35,205 nt of DNA from an uncultured Spartobacteria bacterium (GCA_903858595.1 CAIOJL010000061.1:1-35205), one strand, 5' to 3'. Positions 18,470-27,566 are shown, numbered from the stretch's first letter. Numbers and translations: made by a program. The notes: generated by a model from the sequence alone, not told the origin.

Positions 18470-19288
18470 ATGAATCACCTTACCTGCATCAGTTCGGCGG
18501 TCGCGTGCCTCCTTCTGATTTCCTCCCCGATCGCGAGGGCCGACACTCCTCCGAAAAAGATCGCGCTATCCGATTTTCCGGCAGCGGCTGTCGAGGAAGT
18601 GGTGGTGCCGGTCCCCAGCGAAATCTTTGCGGTTCTCGATAAACTAGGCAATCCCAACTGGAAGGCCCAACTCCGTGACGGCAAGGCCCGCACCCCGGAG
18701 GACCGCGCCCGCACGGCTCTTCTTCTCGGGAATGTCATCGCGGAGGGTTTTGTGGCCGTTGAGGCGGAGGATGCCGAGCGCGTCAAGGAACTTGGTCGGC
18801 AGGTTCTGACGCTGGCCGAGGCGATCAATGTCCGCAAGTCGGTCATTGCCCGGAGCAAGAGCATCACCGACAAGGCCGATCAGCGCGACTGGAGGGGGGT
18901 CCGGGCGGAGTTCGACGGAGCCCTGCAGGATGTCCGTGGCGCCATGCAGGAGCTCAATGATCAGGATCTTTCCCAGTTGGTGAGTCTTGGCGGATGGCTC
19001 CGGGGTACCGAGGTGCTCACCTCGATCGTGGGCGGGGGATTCTCCAAGGATGGAACGGAACTCCTTCATCAACCCGAGTTGGTGAATTATTTTGACCGCT
19101 GCATTGGATCCATGGGAGGACGGCTTAGGAAGAACCCTTTAGTTGCCGGCATTCGGGATGTGCTGAGGAAAATCGGACCTATTGTCAATGAGGCGGGAGA
19201 CAAAATCACTCCCGAGCAGGTCAAATCGATCCATGAGCTCACGCATGGCGTGAATCGACAGATCGTTGAAGGAACCACCGGAAACTGA
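18470..19288 (+). CDS. Secreted protein of unknown function
   Basis: Not recognised. The 272-aa product has a signal peptide with a clear hydrophobic core and a likely cut near residue 24 (IARA). The mature chain is mostly helical and charged with no cysteine pair, and includes the segments RTALLLGNVIAEGF and LSQLVSLGGWLRGTE. It looks periplasmic. The frame to 18374 adds only an atypical leader, so I use the ATG at 18470. A second secreted protein begins 3 bp after its stop, suggesting coupled translation. Confidence 0.75.
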   Translation: MNHLTCISSAVACLLLISSPIARADTPPKKIALSDFPAAAVEEVVVPVPSEIFAVLDKLGNPNWKAQLRDGKARTPEDRARTALLLGNVIAEGFVAVEAEDAERVKELGRQVLTLAEAINVRKSVIARSKSITDKADQRDWRGVRAEFDGALQDVRGAMQELNDQDLSQLVSLGGWLRGTEVLTSIVGGGFSKDGTELLHQPELVNYFDRCIGSMGGRLRKNPLVAGIRDVLRKIGPIVNEAGDKITPEQVKSIHELTHGVNRQIVEGTTGN

Positions 19289-19290
19289 TC

Positions 19291-19755
19291 GTGAACTTCC
19301 TTCCTTTCAGTCAATTTGGCCCACTGACCCGGCGATTCGCCGTCGTTGCGATAGTGCTCGTTGCATGGACACCCTGCCTTGTCCATGCAACGGTGGACGA
19401 TGCCCTTTCGTTCGCCTACGAGGCGGCTCTCCCCTATTACAAGCAGGGTTATTCTGTTCGCAAAGATGCTTGGGGCGGCGACCTCGGGGTTCGGGACAAG
19501 AAAGCGGTCAGTTCCCAACTCTTCAAAGGAAATAATTATTGGTTCCTGATGGCGACCGACGTGAAGAGTGCGACCCTTTCCGTTCACATTTACGACGACA
19601 ACGGCAATCTGGTTGATGCCGAAAGTTGGCAGAGAGGTCGCTTTGCCGGAGCAAGGGTCAGTCCGAAGGCAACGGGAACATTTTTCGCCATCGTCCAGAT
19701 TCTCAAGTCCCCCGAGGATCGCACTCCGTGGGCATTGGTTTACGGCTACAAGTAG
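19291..19755 (+). CDS. Small secreted protein of unknown function
   Basis: Not recognised. The 154-aa protein starts with GTG two bases after the preceding stop. It has a signal sequence (hydrophobic core about 16-30, ending VHA), then a mature domain of about 120 residues rich in Gly, aromatic residues and beta-strand-like alternation (YWFLMATD, SVHIYDDNG). This is compatible with a small beta-sandwich. It is probably co-transcribed with the upstream secreted protein and with phoH downstream. Confidence 0.7.
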   Translation: MNFLPFSQFGPLTRRFAVVAIVLVAWTPCLVHATVDDALSFAYEAALPYYKQGYSVRKDAWGGDLGVRDKKAVSSQLFKGNNYWFLMATDVKSATLSVHIYDDNGNLVDAESWQRGRFAGARVSPKATGTFFAIVQILKSPEDRTPWALVYGYK

Positions 19756-19764
19756 CCGTCGTCG

Positions 19765-20829
19765 TTGAAGAGACCATTACAGAAAACAAAACAGGGTTCC
19801 GTCCGCAATCCGGAGAAGGCGTCTGCTTTCGGGGAAGAGGTCACCTTGGAGTTCGACAACGCCCGTGCATTGCAGGCTGTGTACGGGGGCGACGAGGGAT
19901 TGCTTCGACTCATGGAGCGCAAACTTGGTATCCGCATCACCAGCCGCGACGGATGGATGAAAATCCAGGGGGATGCCGAAGCCGTGGCCAAGGCCCGGCA
20001 TTTGATAGGTGAACTTCGCCGGGTCGTTTCTCTAGGAGGAGTGATCGGGAGGGATGAGTTTCTGTTCGCCTTGGAGCATCGCGAACCGCACCCTGAGCCT
20101 TCACTCACAATCCCGGCATCTCCGGTTGCTCCCCTTGAGGGACTCTATCAGGAGCGGATCCAGTGCTCTCCGCGCAAGCCGCCCGTTGTTCCGAAGAACC
20201 TTTCCCAACTGGAGTACCTGCGCGCCATTGATGCCCATGACATTACCTTCGGCGTCGGTCCCGCCGGCACCGGAAAGACGTACCTTGCCGTTGCCAAGGC
20301 CGTCGCTGCCCTCAAGGCGGAAAAAGTGAGCCGGATCATCCTCACGCGACCCGCCGTGGAGGCCGGTGAAGCCTTGGGATTCCTGCCCGGGGAACTGCAG
20401 GAAAAGATACTGCCTTATCTTCGCCCTCTCTACGATGCTCTGCACGACATGCTGGAACCCGAGGAAATCCAGCGCGCCATCGAGCGGAACATCATTGAAA
20501 TCGCGCCCTTGGCCTACATGCGTGGCAGAACCCTGAACAAGGCATTCATTATTCTGGATGAGGCTCAGAATACGACCACCGAGCAGATGTTCATGTTCCT
20601 CACTCGCATCGGGATCGGTTCGAAGTGCGTGATCACGGGCGACAGGACTCAAATCGATCTTCCCAAGAACAAGCCAAGCGGTCTGATTGAGGCGATTGGC
20701 GCACTGGCAAGCACTCCGGGAATCAACTTCCATCTTTTCGACGAAAAAGATGTCGTTCGTCACCCTCTGGTTAGGGCCATCATCACGGCCTATAAGGAGC
20801 ATCGCGGACTCCAAGAGACCCGTATTTGA
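19765..20829 (+). CDS. phoH: PhoH-family ATPase
   Basis: PhoH-like proteins are P-loop ATPases tied to RNA metabolism. This one has an N-terminal KH-like part (about 25-95) and the PhoH core with Walker A GPAGTGKT (about 167-174) and Walker B AFIILDEAQNT, followed by a sensor in VITGDRTQIDLP. TTG at 19765 gives 354 aa; no ATG or better start lies nearby, so the TTG start is likely though unproven. The membrane HD protein follows directly, the same order seen in many bacteria, where ybeY usually comes next. Confidence 0.92.
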   Translation: MKRPLQKTKQGSVRNPEKASAFGEEVTLEFDNARALQAVYGGDEGLLRLMERKLGIRITSRDGWMKIQGDAEAVAKARHLIGELRRVVSLGGVIGRDEFLFALEHREPHPEPSLTIPASPVAPLEGLYQERIQCSPRKPPVVPKNLSQLEYLRAIDAHDITFGVGPAGTGKTYLAVAKAVAALKAEKVSRIILTRPAVEAGEALGFLPGELQEKILPYLRPLYDALHDMLEPEEIQRAIERNIIEIAPLAYMRGRTLNKAFIILDEAQNTTTEQMFMFLTRIGIGSKCVITGDRTQIDLPKNKPSGLIEAIGALASTPGINFHLFDEKDVVRHPLVRAIITAYKEHRGLQETRI

Positions 20830-20840
20830 TTAATCATCCA

Positions 20841-22409
20841 ATGTTCCGTTTCCTGAAAAAACAGAGGCTCGCCGCCCGGGGGATGAGTTGCGGGAAGTCA
20901 CGCCTTGCCAGCAGGGAGACCATGTTCGGCATGCTTGAGGAGGGGCGTCTCCTGCGTTTTGGGATTATCTTTGCCGTCGCAGGAATTCTTGCCCTGTTCT
21001 GCCTGGCGGGTGATCCGCATGATCCGCTTAAACATCTGCTATACGCTCTCCTTGTGCTTGCCCTTGCCGTTGTCCAACCGGTGGTCAGCAACGATTCGTC
21101 CTTAAAGAAAAATTCCTCGCTCGCCCTTTTCTTTGGAGTGATCCTGCTACAGGTGGGGATCGGAGAGTTTCTGCAAGGCCAGGCAATCGAGGGACGTCTG
21201 GATGATCGCCTTGTAGCCCTGCTTCTTCCCTACGCCTTTGCGCCCTTGATCCTGTCCGTGCTCATGGGTCCCCAGATCGGCCTTTCGGCATGTCTGGTCG
21301 GAGCGCTCTGGTGGTCTGTCCTTCATGCGAGGAGAGATCCCGTGCTGCTTCTGCTGGCGATCACCGGGGGTCTTGTAGCCGTTCTTTCCACTCTTCGGGT
21401 CCGCCGCCGCTCGAGGCTTCTGAGAGCAGGTTTTTATTCAGGCATCGCCGTCTGGATCCTGGCAGTCCTGTCCGGCCTGATCGGTCCGGTCCTTTGGGAT
21501 AGCCTCACCTCCACGGACTGGTGGAGTCTTGGTATAGAAAGCGCTCTTGCCGTGGGTACGGGGATTCTGACGGCGGTTCTGGTCAGCGGTTCCCTTCCGA
21601 TGATCGAGAAGCTTTTCGGGATCACCACGGAGATTTCCTGGCTTGAGATGGCGGACCTCAATCATCCCCTACTCCGAAGACTTAGCCTCGAGGCACCCGG
21701 CACCTACCATCACTCGCTGGCAATGGCTAATCTCGCGGAGGCTTGCGCCGAGAAAGTCGGAGCCAATGCCACGCTCTGCCGGGTTTCCGCCTACTTCCAT
21801 GACATCGGTAAGTTGGTGAAGCCTGAGTACTTCACGGAAAACATGCCGGCCGGCGAGAATCTCCATGATGAATTAACACCCACCATGAGCGCCCTGGTCA
21901 TCCTTTCCCATGTGAAGGAAGGGGTCGATCTGGCTATCCGCAACAAACTGAACCGCCGCGTGATCGATGCGATCAAACAGCACCACGGCACGACTGTTGT
22001 CGAATATTTCTACCAGCGTGCGTGCCAGCAGGAGAAGGATGCGCGTGCCGGGGGCTCTCTCATGAATGTTCGTCCCGAGGATATTCCGAAAGTCAGCGAG
22101 GAGAGCTACCGTTATCCCGGTCCCAAGCCTCAGACCGTGGAGGCTATTATCATGGGTCTTGCCGATGCCGCCGAGAGCGCCTCACGGAGTCTGGAGCGAC
22201 CCACTCCCCAGCGACTAGACGACCTCGTCCATGACATCCTTCAGGACCGGATCAACGATGGTCAATATGATGAGGCTCCTGTGACCCTCTGCCAACTGCA
22301 GGAGATTGCCTCCACCCTAGTCTCCTGCCTGACAAGCATGCTTCACTCGAGAATCAGCTACCGGCGACGGGAGACGGATCGCGAACTTGTTGTTGCGGAA
22401 AACAGGTGA
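20841..22409 (+). CDS. Membrane HD-domain phosphohydrolase (7TM-HD/PgpH type)
   Basis: A multi-pass membrane protein with a cytoplasmic HD domain; related PgpH proteins hydrolyse cyclic di-AMP. In 522 aa there are about seven hydrophobic segments (roughly 30-260), then the HD domain with the conserved histidine pair in GTYHHSLAMANLA, HD at 320-321 (FHDIGKL) and a QHHGT motif. Typical PgpH is 700 aa or more, with a large extracellular domain after the first helix; that domain is missing here. ATG at 20841 is 11 bp after the phoH stop. Substrate is inferred only. Confidence 0.85.
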   Translation: MFRFLKKQRLAARGMSCGKSRLASRETMFGMLEEGRLLRFGIIFAVAGILALFCLAGDPHDPLKHLLYALLVLALAVVQPVVSNDSSLKKNSSLALFFGVILLQVGIGEFLQGQAIEGRLDDRLVALLLPYAFAPLILSVLMGPQIGLSACLVGALWWSVLHARRDPVLLLLAITGGLVAVLSTLRVRRRSRLLRAGFYSGIAVWILAVLSGLIGPVLWDSLTSTDWWSLGIESALAVGTGILTAVLVSGSLPMIEKLFGITTEISWLEMADLNHPLLRRLSLEAPGTYHHSLAMANLAEACAEKVGANATLCRVSAYFHDIGKLVKPEYFTENMPAGENLHDELTPTMSALVILSHVKEGVDLAIRNKLNRRVIDAIKQHHGTTVVEYFYQRACQQEKDARAGGSLMNVRPEDIPKVSEESYRYPGPKPQTVEAIIMGLADAAESASRSLERPTPQRLDDLVHDILQDRINDGQYDEAPVTLCQLQEIASTLVSCLTSMLHSRISYRRRETDRELVVAENR

Positions 22410-22488
22410 TCGGGCAGGGGGAAGAGACGGTCGACTGCGACCAAAATGTTGAGCGGAACCGATTTTTTCTTGGTCATGCGCCGCGACT

Positions 22489-22510
22489 GGGAGCATAGTA
22501 TGTTGCTCCC
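22489..22510. promoter_or_regulatory. Inverted repeat upstream of the DUF485/symporter pair
   Basis: gggagca-tagtatgt-tgctccc, perfect 7-bp arms around 8 bases, ends 11 bases before the ATG at 22522. It could be an operator or a leader hairpin. A loose -35-like TTGGTC (22470-22475) with catagt 18 bases on would place the arms across a promoter, but the match is weak. Confidence 0.45.
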
Positions 22511-22521
22511 GCGCATTCACC

Positions 22522-22947
22522 ATGATTTCCCCCGATTCCGATGTTCAGGATCTGACGCCCATATCGGCTTCCCCGACAGACGTGGCCCCGTTGGGACATC
22601 CCTCCCCGAAACCCCTCCATGAGCGGACCGCCGCGGAGGAAGTCGGCGGCATGGATTGGGCAGCCATCGAGGCCGACCCTGGGTTTGCCGCGCTTCTCCG
22701 CTCAAAGGCGTCTTTCGTGGTGCCTGCGACGGCTTTCTTCATGATTTATTATTTCCTCTTGCCGATCGGTGTCGGTTGGTTTCCCAAACTGATGGAGACT
22801 CCCGCTTGGGGGGTGCTGAATGTGGCTTACCTTTTTGCCCTTTCACAATTTCTGATGGCCTGGATCCTCGCCTTCCTCTACATCGGCGTCGCCGCGGGGT
22901 GGGACCGAGATGCCGCCCGGTTGATCGCAAAATTCCGCACGAGGTAA
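22522..22947 (+). CDS. DUF485 membrane protein (YjcH-like)
   Basis: A small inner-membrane protein that accompanies acetate-type solute symporters. It is 141 aa, longer than the usual 100 because of a polar N-terminal extension of about 45 residues. The DUF485 core follows: a helix start DPGFAALLRSKASFVVP, then two transmembrane segments (about 68-90 and 103-125) and a basic tail. It lies 4 bp before the symporter gene, the standard arrangement, and probably supports its assembly or activity. Confidence 0.85.
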   Translation: MISPDSDVQDLTPISASPTDVAPLGHPSPKPLHERTAAEEVGGMDWAAIEADPGFAALLRSKASFVVPATAFFMIYYFLLPIGVGWFPKLMETPAWGVLNVAYLFALSQFLMAWILAFLYIGVAAGWDRDAARLIAKFRTR

Positions 22948-22951
22948 TCTC

Positions 22952-24526
22952 ATGATCCTTGCCGTCACCCCCGCCCCCGTGAGCCACACGGCTCTTTGGA
23001 TGTTCCTGGGATTTGTCTTCGCGACCCTTCTCATCACCTACTTCAGCGCCCGCAAGTCATCGGGTGCCAGTGCCTATTTCGCGGCCGGTCGCCGCATTAC
23101 CGGATGGCAGAACGGACTGGCCGTCGCGGGCGACTACATGAGTGCCGCCAGTTTTCTGGGGATCACGGGAATGATCGCCTTCAATGGCTACGACGGATTC
23201 ATGTATTCCGTCGGCTTCCTGGTGGCCTATCTCACGGTACTCTTCATCGTGGCCGAACCGCTACGCAACGCCGGCAAGTACACCATGGCCGACCTGCTGG
23301 CCTACCGCCTCAGTCCTCGTCCAGTCCGCGCCGCGGCCTCGTTGAGTACCCTCACCGTCTCTCTCCTCTACATGATCGCCCAGATGGTCGGGGCAGGCAC
23401 CCTGGTTCGCCAGCTTCTACCGGGCGTAACCTTCGAGGTGGCCGTCGTCGGGGTCGGCATCCTGATGGTCGTCTACGTGGTATTCGGCGGCATGCTCGCC
23501 ACCACCTGGGTACAGATTGTCAAGGCCGTGCTTCTCATGAGCGGGAGCATCTTCCTGAGCATCCTGGTGCTCAAACGCTTCGACTTCGACCTCGGGAAGT
23601 TCTTTTCATCGCTCACGGCGATCACGTCGACCGGAGTCGACGGAGAGAAAGTCGTCCGCAACTTCCTGACTCCCGGCCTTCTGTTCAAAAACCCCTGGGA
23701 TCAGCTTTCCCTCGGCATGGCTCTCATCTTCGGGACCGCCGGATTACCCCATATCCTGATCCGTTTCTACACCGTGCCCGACGCCAGGACCGCGCGCACC
23801 AGCGTCGTGTGGGCGATGGTGATTATCGGGTTCTTCTACATCATGACCACCTTCTTCGGTTTCGGGGCGGCTAGCATTCTCGGTCCCGACTACCTCAAGG
23901 GACACGGCGGCACCAATATGGCCGCTCCCGAGCTTGCCCGGACACTTGGAGGGGAAGTCTTCTTCGCGTTCATCAGCGCCGTTGCCTTCGCGACCATCCT
24001 GGCGGTGGTCGCCGGCCTGACCATCAGTGCTAGCACCAGCTTTGCCCATGATTTTTTCACCAATGTGATCCGTCACGGAAAGGATCACCTGCCCGGCGAG
24101 GAGGTTCGGGTTGCGCGGGTCACCGCAATCGTTGTCGGAGCGTTGGCCATCGGCCTCGCGATCCTGATCGGGCCCGCCGTCAACGTGGCATTCCTTGTCG
24201 GCCTCGCCTTCGCCGTGGCAGCGAGCGCCAATCTTCCCGTGATTGTCTTGTCGATCTTCTGGAAGCGTTTCACCACCGCAGGAGCCGTTGCGGGACTTCT
24301 GGTCGGACTCCTCTCCAGCATTCTCCTGATCGCTGTCGGACCGGACTTCATGAAGGATCCGTTCTTTCCGCTCAAAAACCCAGCCATCATCAGCATCCCC
24401 ATGGGCTTCCTTGGGGCGATAATCGGATCTCTTTTCGCAAGGGAACGCACCGCGGAAGCGCTCTATCCCGAGTTGGTTGTCCGTGCCAACACGGGTCTCG
24501 GTGCCGAACAAGCCACGGAGCACTGA
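22952..24526 (+). CDS. actP: Sodium:solute symporter, acetate permease type
   Basis: A 13-14-segment SSS-family transporter of 524 aa, expected to import acetate or a related monocarboxylate with sodium. Family features include YFAAGR in the first loop, AGDYMSAASFLGITG near residue 62, the YTMADLLAYRL segment, a TAGLPHILIRFYTVPD stretch, and SASTSFAHDFFTNV. Placement directly behind DUF485 supports ActP rather than a proline or glucose symporter. No acetyl-CoA synthetase is next to it in the window. Confidence 0.88.
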   Translation: MILAVTPAPVSHTALWMFLGFVFATLLITYFSARKSSGASAYFAAGRRITGWQNGLAVAGDYMSAASFLGITGMIAFNGYDGFMYSVGFLVAYLTVLFIVAEPLRNAGKYTMADLLAYRLSPRPVRAAASLSTLTVSLLYMIAQMVGAGTLVRQLLPGVTFEVAVVGVGILMVVYVVFGGMLATTWVQIVKAVLLMSGSIFLSILVLKRFDFDLGKFFSSLTAITSTGVDGEKVVRNFLTPGLLFKNPWDQLSLGMALIFGTAGLPHILIRFYTVPDARTARTSVVWAMVIIGFFYIMTTFFGFGAASILGPDYLKGHGGTNMAAPELARTLGGEVFFAFISAVAFATILAVVAGLTISASTSFAHDFFTNVIRHGKDHLPGEEVRVARVTAIVVGALAIGLAILIGPAVNVAFLVGLAFAVAASANLPVIVLSIFWKRFTTAGAVAGLLVGLLSSILLIAVGPDFMKDPFFPLKNPAIISIPMGFLGAIIGSLFARERTAEALYPELVVRANTGLGAEQATEH

Positions 24527-24894
24527 GAGAGTCGGCCTTTTGCCGTCTCCCCTTTGTACCATCTCCACTCTTATTCCGGTGGAGTCAGCTGGTTCTTTCG
24601 GCGATGGGCGTTGTTGTCATCCATCGGGTTATCTACAGATTGATGGCATCCGCCTTTGCCTCAGCATCTCCCCATGCCTTCGTCCCTTTCGGGAGTGTCC
24701 CAGCAGTAGCGGGTCAGGCTACTCCGTGACTCGCGTCACTCGGCGTTCGGCGTTCGGTGCCACCTCTTCGAGGCTGCGGCATGTGCCGCAGGCTACCGCG
24801 CCCATACCCACAGGCTTGGTTGCCCTAGGTCTTACGCCTAGCCCATCAACAAAATCCCTTCGCCAATTCCACCAGACTAATCGTGTCAATGGTA
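24527..24894. other. Gene-free gap with small hairpins
   Basis: A gap of 368 bp between convergent genes, without a credible frame. It holds perfect short hairpins: gtgac-tcgc-gtcac (24726-24739), ctgcggca-tg-tgccgcag (24774-24791) and ctagg/cctag (24825-24841), plus the tandem word cggcgtt (24741-24755). The style matches the clusters at 1.86, 4.33, 34.28 and 35.15 kb. No clear intrinsic terminator for actP is seen. Confidence 0.6.
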
Positions 24895-25986
24895 TTACAG
24901 CTTGACCCCGAAGCGCTCCCCTTTTTTTGCCGAGATGGCGAAGGCGGCTAGGAGTTCCGCAGTCTCCTCCAGATCGGAATACTGGATCATCTCGACAGGA
25001 GAGTGCATGTAGCGGTTTGGCACGCCGATGGAGACGGTGGGAATGCCCCCCTTCTGCTTGAAGATGGCGTCGGCATCCGTTCCGGTCCAGCGGGGGTTCA
25101 CCTCCACCTGCAGGGCGATGCCGACCTTCTTTCCTACCTCGCGGAGATGCTCGTTCACCACGGGATGGTTCACGCTCCCGAGGCTAAGGACCGGTCCCTT
25201 TCCCAGGAGGACTTCGCCATGCTTGGCTTTGGAGCAGTTGGGGATGTCCGTGGCGTGGGTGACGTCGACGACGAGAGCCGCATCCGGATGGACCCGGTAG
25301 CCCGCCATCGAGGCCCCGTAGAGCCCGTTCTCCTCCTGGATGGTAGAAACAGCCACAAGCTGCGCCTGGAGTTTTTTCTTGTTCAGGGAGGCGATACGTA
25401 AACCTTCGGCCGCTGCCCATGCGCCGATTCTGTTGTCGCAACCGCGCGCCGCGAAGCGTCCTCCCGCCAACTCCTGGAACTCCGCCGAGTAGGTGACCGC
25501 ATCGCCGATGGAGACCAGTTTCTCAGCCTCTTTCCGTGAGGTGGCGCCGATGTCGATGTGCATGGCGTGTATCTCGGGAACCTTATTGCGGTCGTCTGGC
25601 TCCTGCAGATGAATAGCGAGAAGTCCGGTGACTCCGGGAACTGAACCTTTAGCCCCATGAACCGTAACGCGCTGGCCGCGGATCAGCCCTTTATCCACTC
25701 CGCCGATGCCCTTGAAATAAAGGAATCCTTCCTCGGAGATGTGCGAGACCATCAGTCCCAGTTCATCGACATGGCCGCTGATCAGGATTGTTGGGTCTCC
25801 CTTCCCAGAGGCTGGATTCAAGATGGCGTAGGCATTGCCGTAGGAATCGATCTCCACGGAATCGGCAAACTGACCGACGTAATCAACCCATACCTTCTGC
25901 CCTTTGGTTTCGAATCCTGAGGGGGACGGGGTATTGAGCAGTTTCTTGAGAAATTCGTAGGGTAAGGACTTTGGAGTAGATTTCAT
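24895..25986 (-). CDS. M42-family zinc aminopeptidase
   Basis: A dinuclear-metal aminopeptidase of the glutamyl-aminopeptidase/FrvX/YsdC group, probably acting on cytoplasmic peptides. The 363-aa chain starts at the ATG at 25986. Metal ligands and catalytic residues are visible in SGHVDELG, CDNRIGAWAA (bridging Asp), STIQEENGL (catalytic Glu pair), VDVTHATD and MHSPVEM. The extra residues up to 26094 come from a non-ATG frame and run back toward the helicase remnant. The remnant starts less than 100 bp away on the other strand. Confidence 0.93.
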   Translation of the reverse strand: MKSTPKSLPYEFLKKLLNTPSPSGFETKGQKVWVDYVGQFADSVEIDSYGNAYAILNPASGKGDPTILISGHVDELGLMVSHISEEGFLYFKGIGGVDKGLIRGQRVTVHGAKGSVPGVTGLLAIHLQEPDDRNKVPEIHAMHIDIGATSRKEAEKLVSIGDAVTYSAEFQELAGGRFAARGCDNRIGAWAAAEGLRIASLNKKKLQAQLVAVSTIQEENGLYGASMAGYRVHPDAALVVDVTHATDIPNCSKAKHGEVLLGKGPVLSLGSVNHPVVNEHLREVGKKVGIALQVEVNPRWTGTDADAIFKQKGGIPTVSIGVPNRYMHSPVEMIQYSDLEETAELLAAFAISAKKGERFGVKL

Positions 25987-26065
25987 GTCTTGAGACTGAA
26001 TCCTCTCGGGGCGGGGCTGAAGAAAAATCGGTCGCTTTGGAACAGAACGACCAAGACTTTGGTAG

Positions 26066-26743
26066 CAGCGCAGGCGAACACCGAACGACGCCATCCAGCG
26101 CTTTACCGAGGACTGGGGTGCCTATCGCATCAAGCTCCAGAACCCCGGGGCCGATCCCGCCGCCATCCTGCGTGCAATAGTGGAGGAGTGCGGCTACTTC
26201 GAGGATCTCAAGAAGAGCTGCAAGACCGAGCAGGAGGCCGACAGCCGTCAGGAGAATGTTCGGGAACTGCTCAATGCCCTTACAGGCTATTGCCAGCGCC
26301 ATCCCCGTGATGGTGCCCGCGGCTTCCTCGACGGCCTAGTTCTGGAGCAGGAACGCGAGGAGGAGAAGGCCGAGGAGCGGGACGGCGTCACCCTCATGAC
26401 CCTCCATGCCGCTAAGGGACTCGAGTATCCCGAGGTCTGGCTTGTCGGTGCCGAGGATGGATTCCTACCCTATGAGCGCTCCAAGAGCGAGGGGACCGTC
26501 GAGGAGGAGCGCCGCTTACTCTATGTCGGCATCACACGGGCTCGTCATCGCCTAACCATCACCCACTGCTCCACCCGCAGGAAATTCGGCAGCGTTATGT
26601 CCTGCACCCCTAGTCCTTTCCTTCTGGAACTGGCGGGCGAGGGGGTGGAGTCTGGGAGTATGGAGGATATTTTATCCGCCCCGATGTCGGACGAAGAGGT
26701 GAGCGACGGCTTTGCGCAAATGAGGGCGATGCTTAATGGGTAG
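26066..26743 (+). pseudogene. UvrD/Rep-type helicase C-terminal remnant
   Basis: The translation from 26066 to 26743 (about 225 codons, the first credible start being GTG at 26180) aligns by eye with the last third of a superfamily 1A helicase: motif V in LMTLHAAKGLEYPEV, and motif VI in LLYVGITRARHRL. The Walker A, Walker B and other N-terminal motifs are absent. An in-frame TAG at 26063 and the divergent M42 gene leave no room for them. I read this as a truncated gene left by deletion or rearrangement. A short expressed fragment cannot be excluded. Confidence 0.85.
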
Positions 26744-26810
26744 ACTCGCGATTTAGCTGCAATTCTTGTACAGGGAGCGCAGGCCAACAACGCTATCCGC
26801 CAACTCTCAC

Positions 26811-26831
26811 AAGCCTCTCCGCCGGAGGCTT
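26811..26831. terminator. Hairpin between convergent genes
   Basis: aagcctc-tccgccg-gaggctt, a perfect 7-bp stem with a 7-base loop, lies between the end of the helicase remnant and the end of the zinc-ribbon gene, overlapping the latter's TAA. It may work in both directions; no T run of note. Confidence 0.4.
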
Positions 26832-27534
26832 ACTGAGGTTCGTAGAGAATCCGTCCACACTGCGGGCAGCCAACGATTTCCTTCTCAGCCCTGACTTCGA
26901 GGATGGACTGGTTGGTAACCTGCATGTTGCAGCCGGCACAGACGCCGTGCTCGACGGTGACAAGCGCAATGCCGTTCTTGCTCTTGAAGAGGCGGTTGTA
27001 GCGGTCGAGCAGATCCTCGTCGATTCCGCCGGTGAAGCCGGGACGCTCTGACTCGAGCTCCTTCTTCCTGGCTTCTAGGTTCTCCTTGCGGGAGACGAGA
27101 GAGGCCATGTGGGTTTCGACCTTCTTCTTCTCGGCGACATGGGCTTCCTGAGCCGCCTGCAGAGCGGGCTTCAGCCTTTCGGCATCTTCCATCAGGACAA
27201 GTTCACGATCCTCGATCTCCACGATGGACTTCTCGGCCATCTCGATCTCATGGCGTAGGGCGGAGAATTCTTCGTTCTTGCGGGTCTCGAGCTGCTGGTT
27301 CTTGTAGCGCGCGATCTGATCCTGCTTCGCCTTCACGTCGATCTCGAGTTTTTTGCGATCGATCTCGATTTCTTTCTGGCGTCCGCGTGCCGCTTCGAGG
27401 CGGTCGTCAGCGGCCTTAAGCTCACGGTCACGCGCCACTTTTTCTCCGGGCAGTGCTGCGAGCTCGGTGAGGACGGCCCGGAGCTTCTGGTCGCGATCCT
27501 GCAGGATGAGAAGTTTTTCGACGGAGGGGAGCAT
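26830..27534 (-). CDS. Coiled-coil protein with C4 zinc ribbon
   Basis: A 234-aa protein of the C4-type zinc-ribbon group (DUF164, related to chlamydial CT398 and Helicobacter HP0958). Residues about 10-165 form a long charged coiled coil. The C-terminus carries the zinc ribbon CAGC near 199-202 and CPQC near 223-226. Relatives bind RNA or secretion/sigma-54 partners; which applies here is unknown. ATG at 27534. It is followed on the same strand's upstream side by the lipoprotein gene, 32 bp away. Confidence 0.85.
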   Translation of the reverse strand: MLPSVEKLLILQDRDQKLRAVLTELAALPGEKVARDRELKAADDRLEAARGRQKEIEIDRKKLEIDVKAKQDQIARYKNQQLETRKNEEFSALRHEIEMAEKSIVEIEDRELVLMEDAERLKPALQAAQEAHVAEKKKVETHMASLVSRKENLEARKKELESERPGFTGGIDEDLLDRYNRLFKSKNGIALVTVEHGVCAGCNMQVTNQSILEVRAEKEIVGCPQCGRILYEPQ

Positions 27535-27566
27535 AAAGCAGGGTAGGGGGAGGGTAGGAAGGGCCT

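Noticed and set aside
22996-23874. Plus-strand frame of 292 codons overlapping actP
   Set aside because: Out-of-frame shadow of the symporter, rich in Arg/Gly/His with no hydrophobic or domain pattern.
23744-24568. Minus-strand frame of 274 codons over the end of actP
   Set aside because: Antisense shadow; highly charged, low-complexity translation, no homology recognised.
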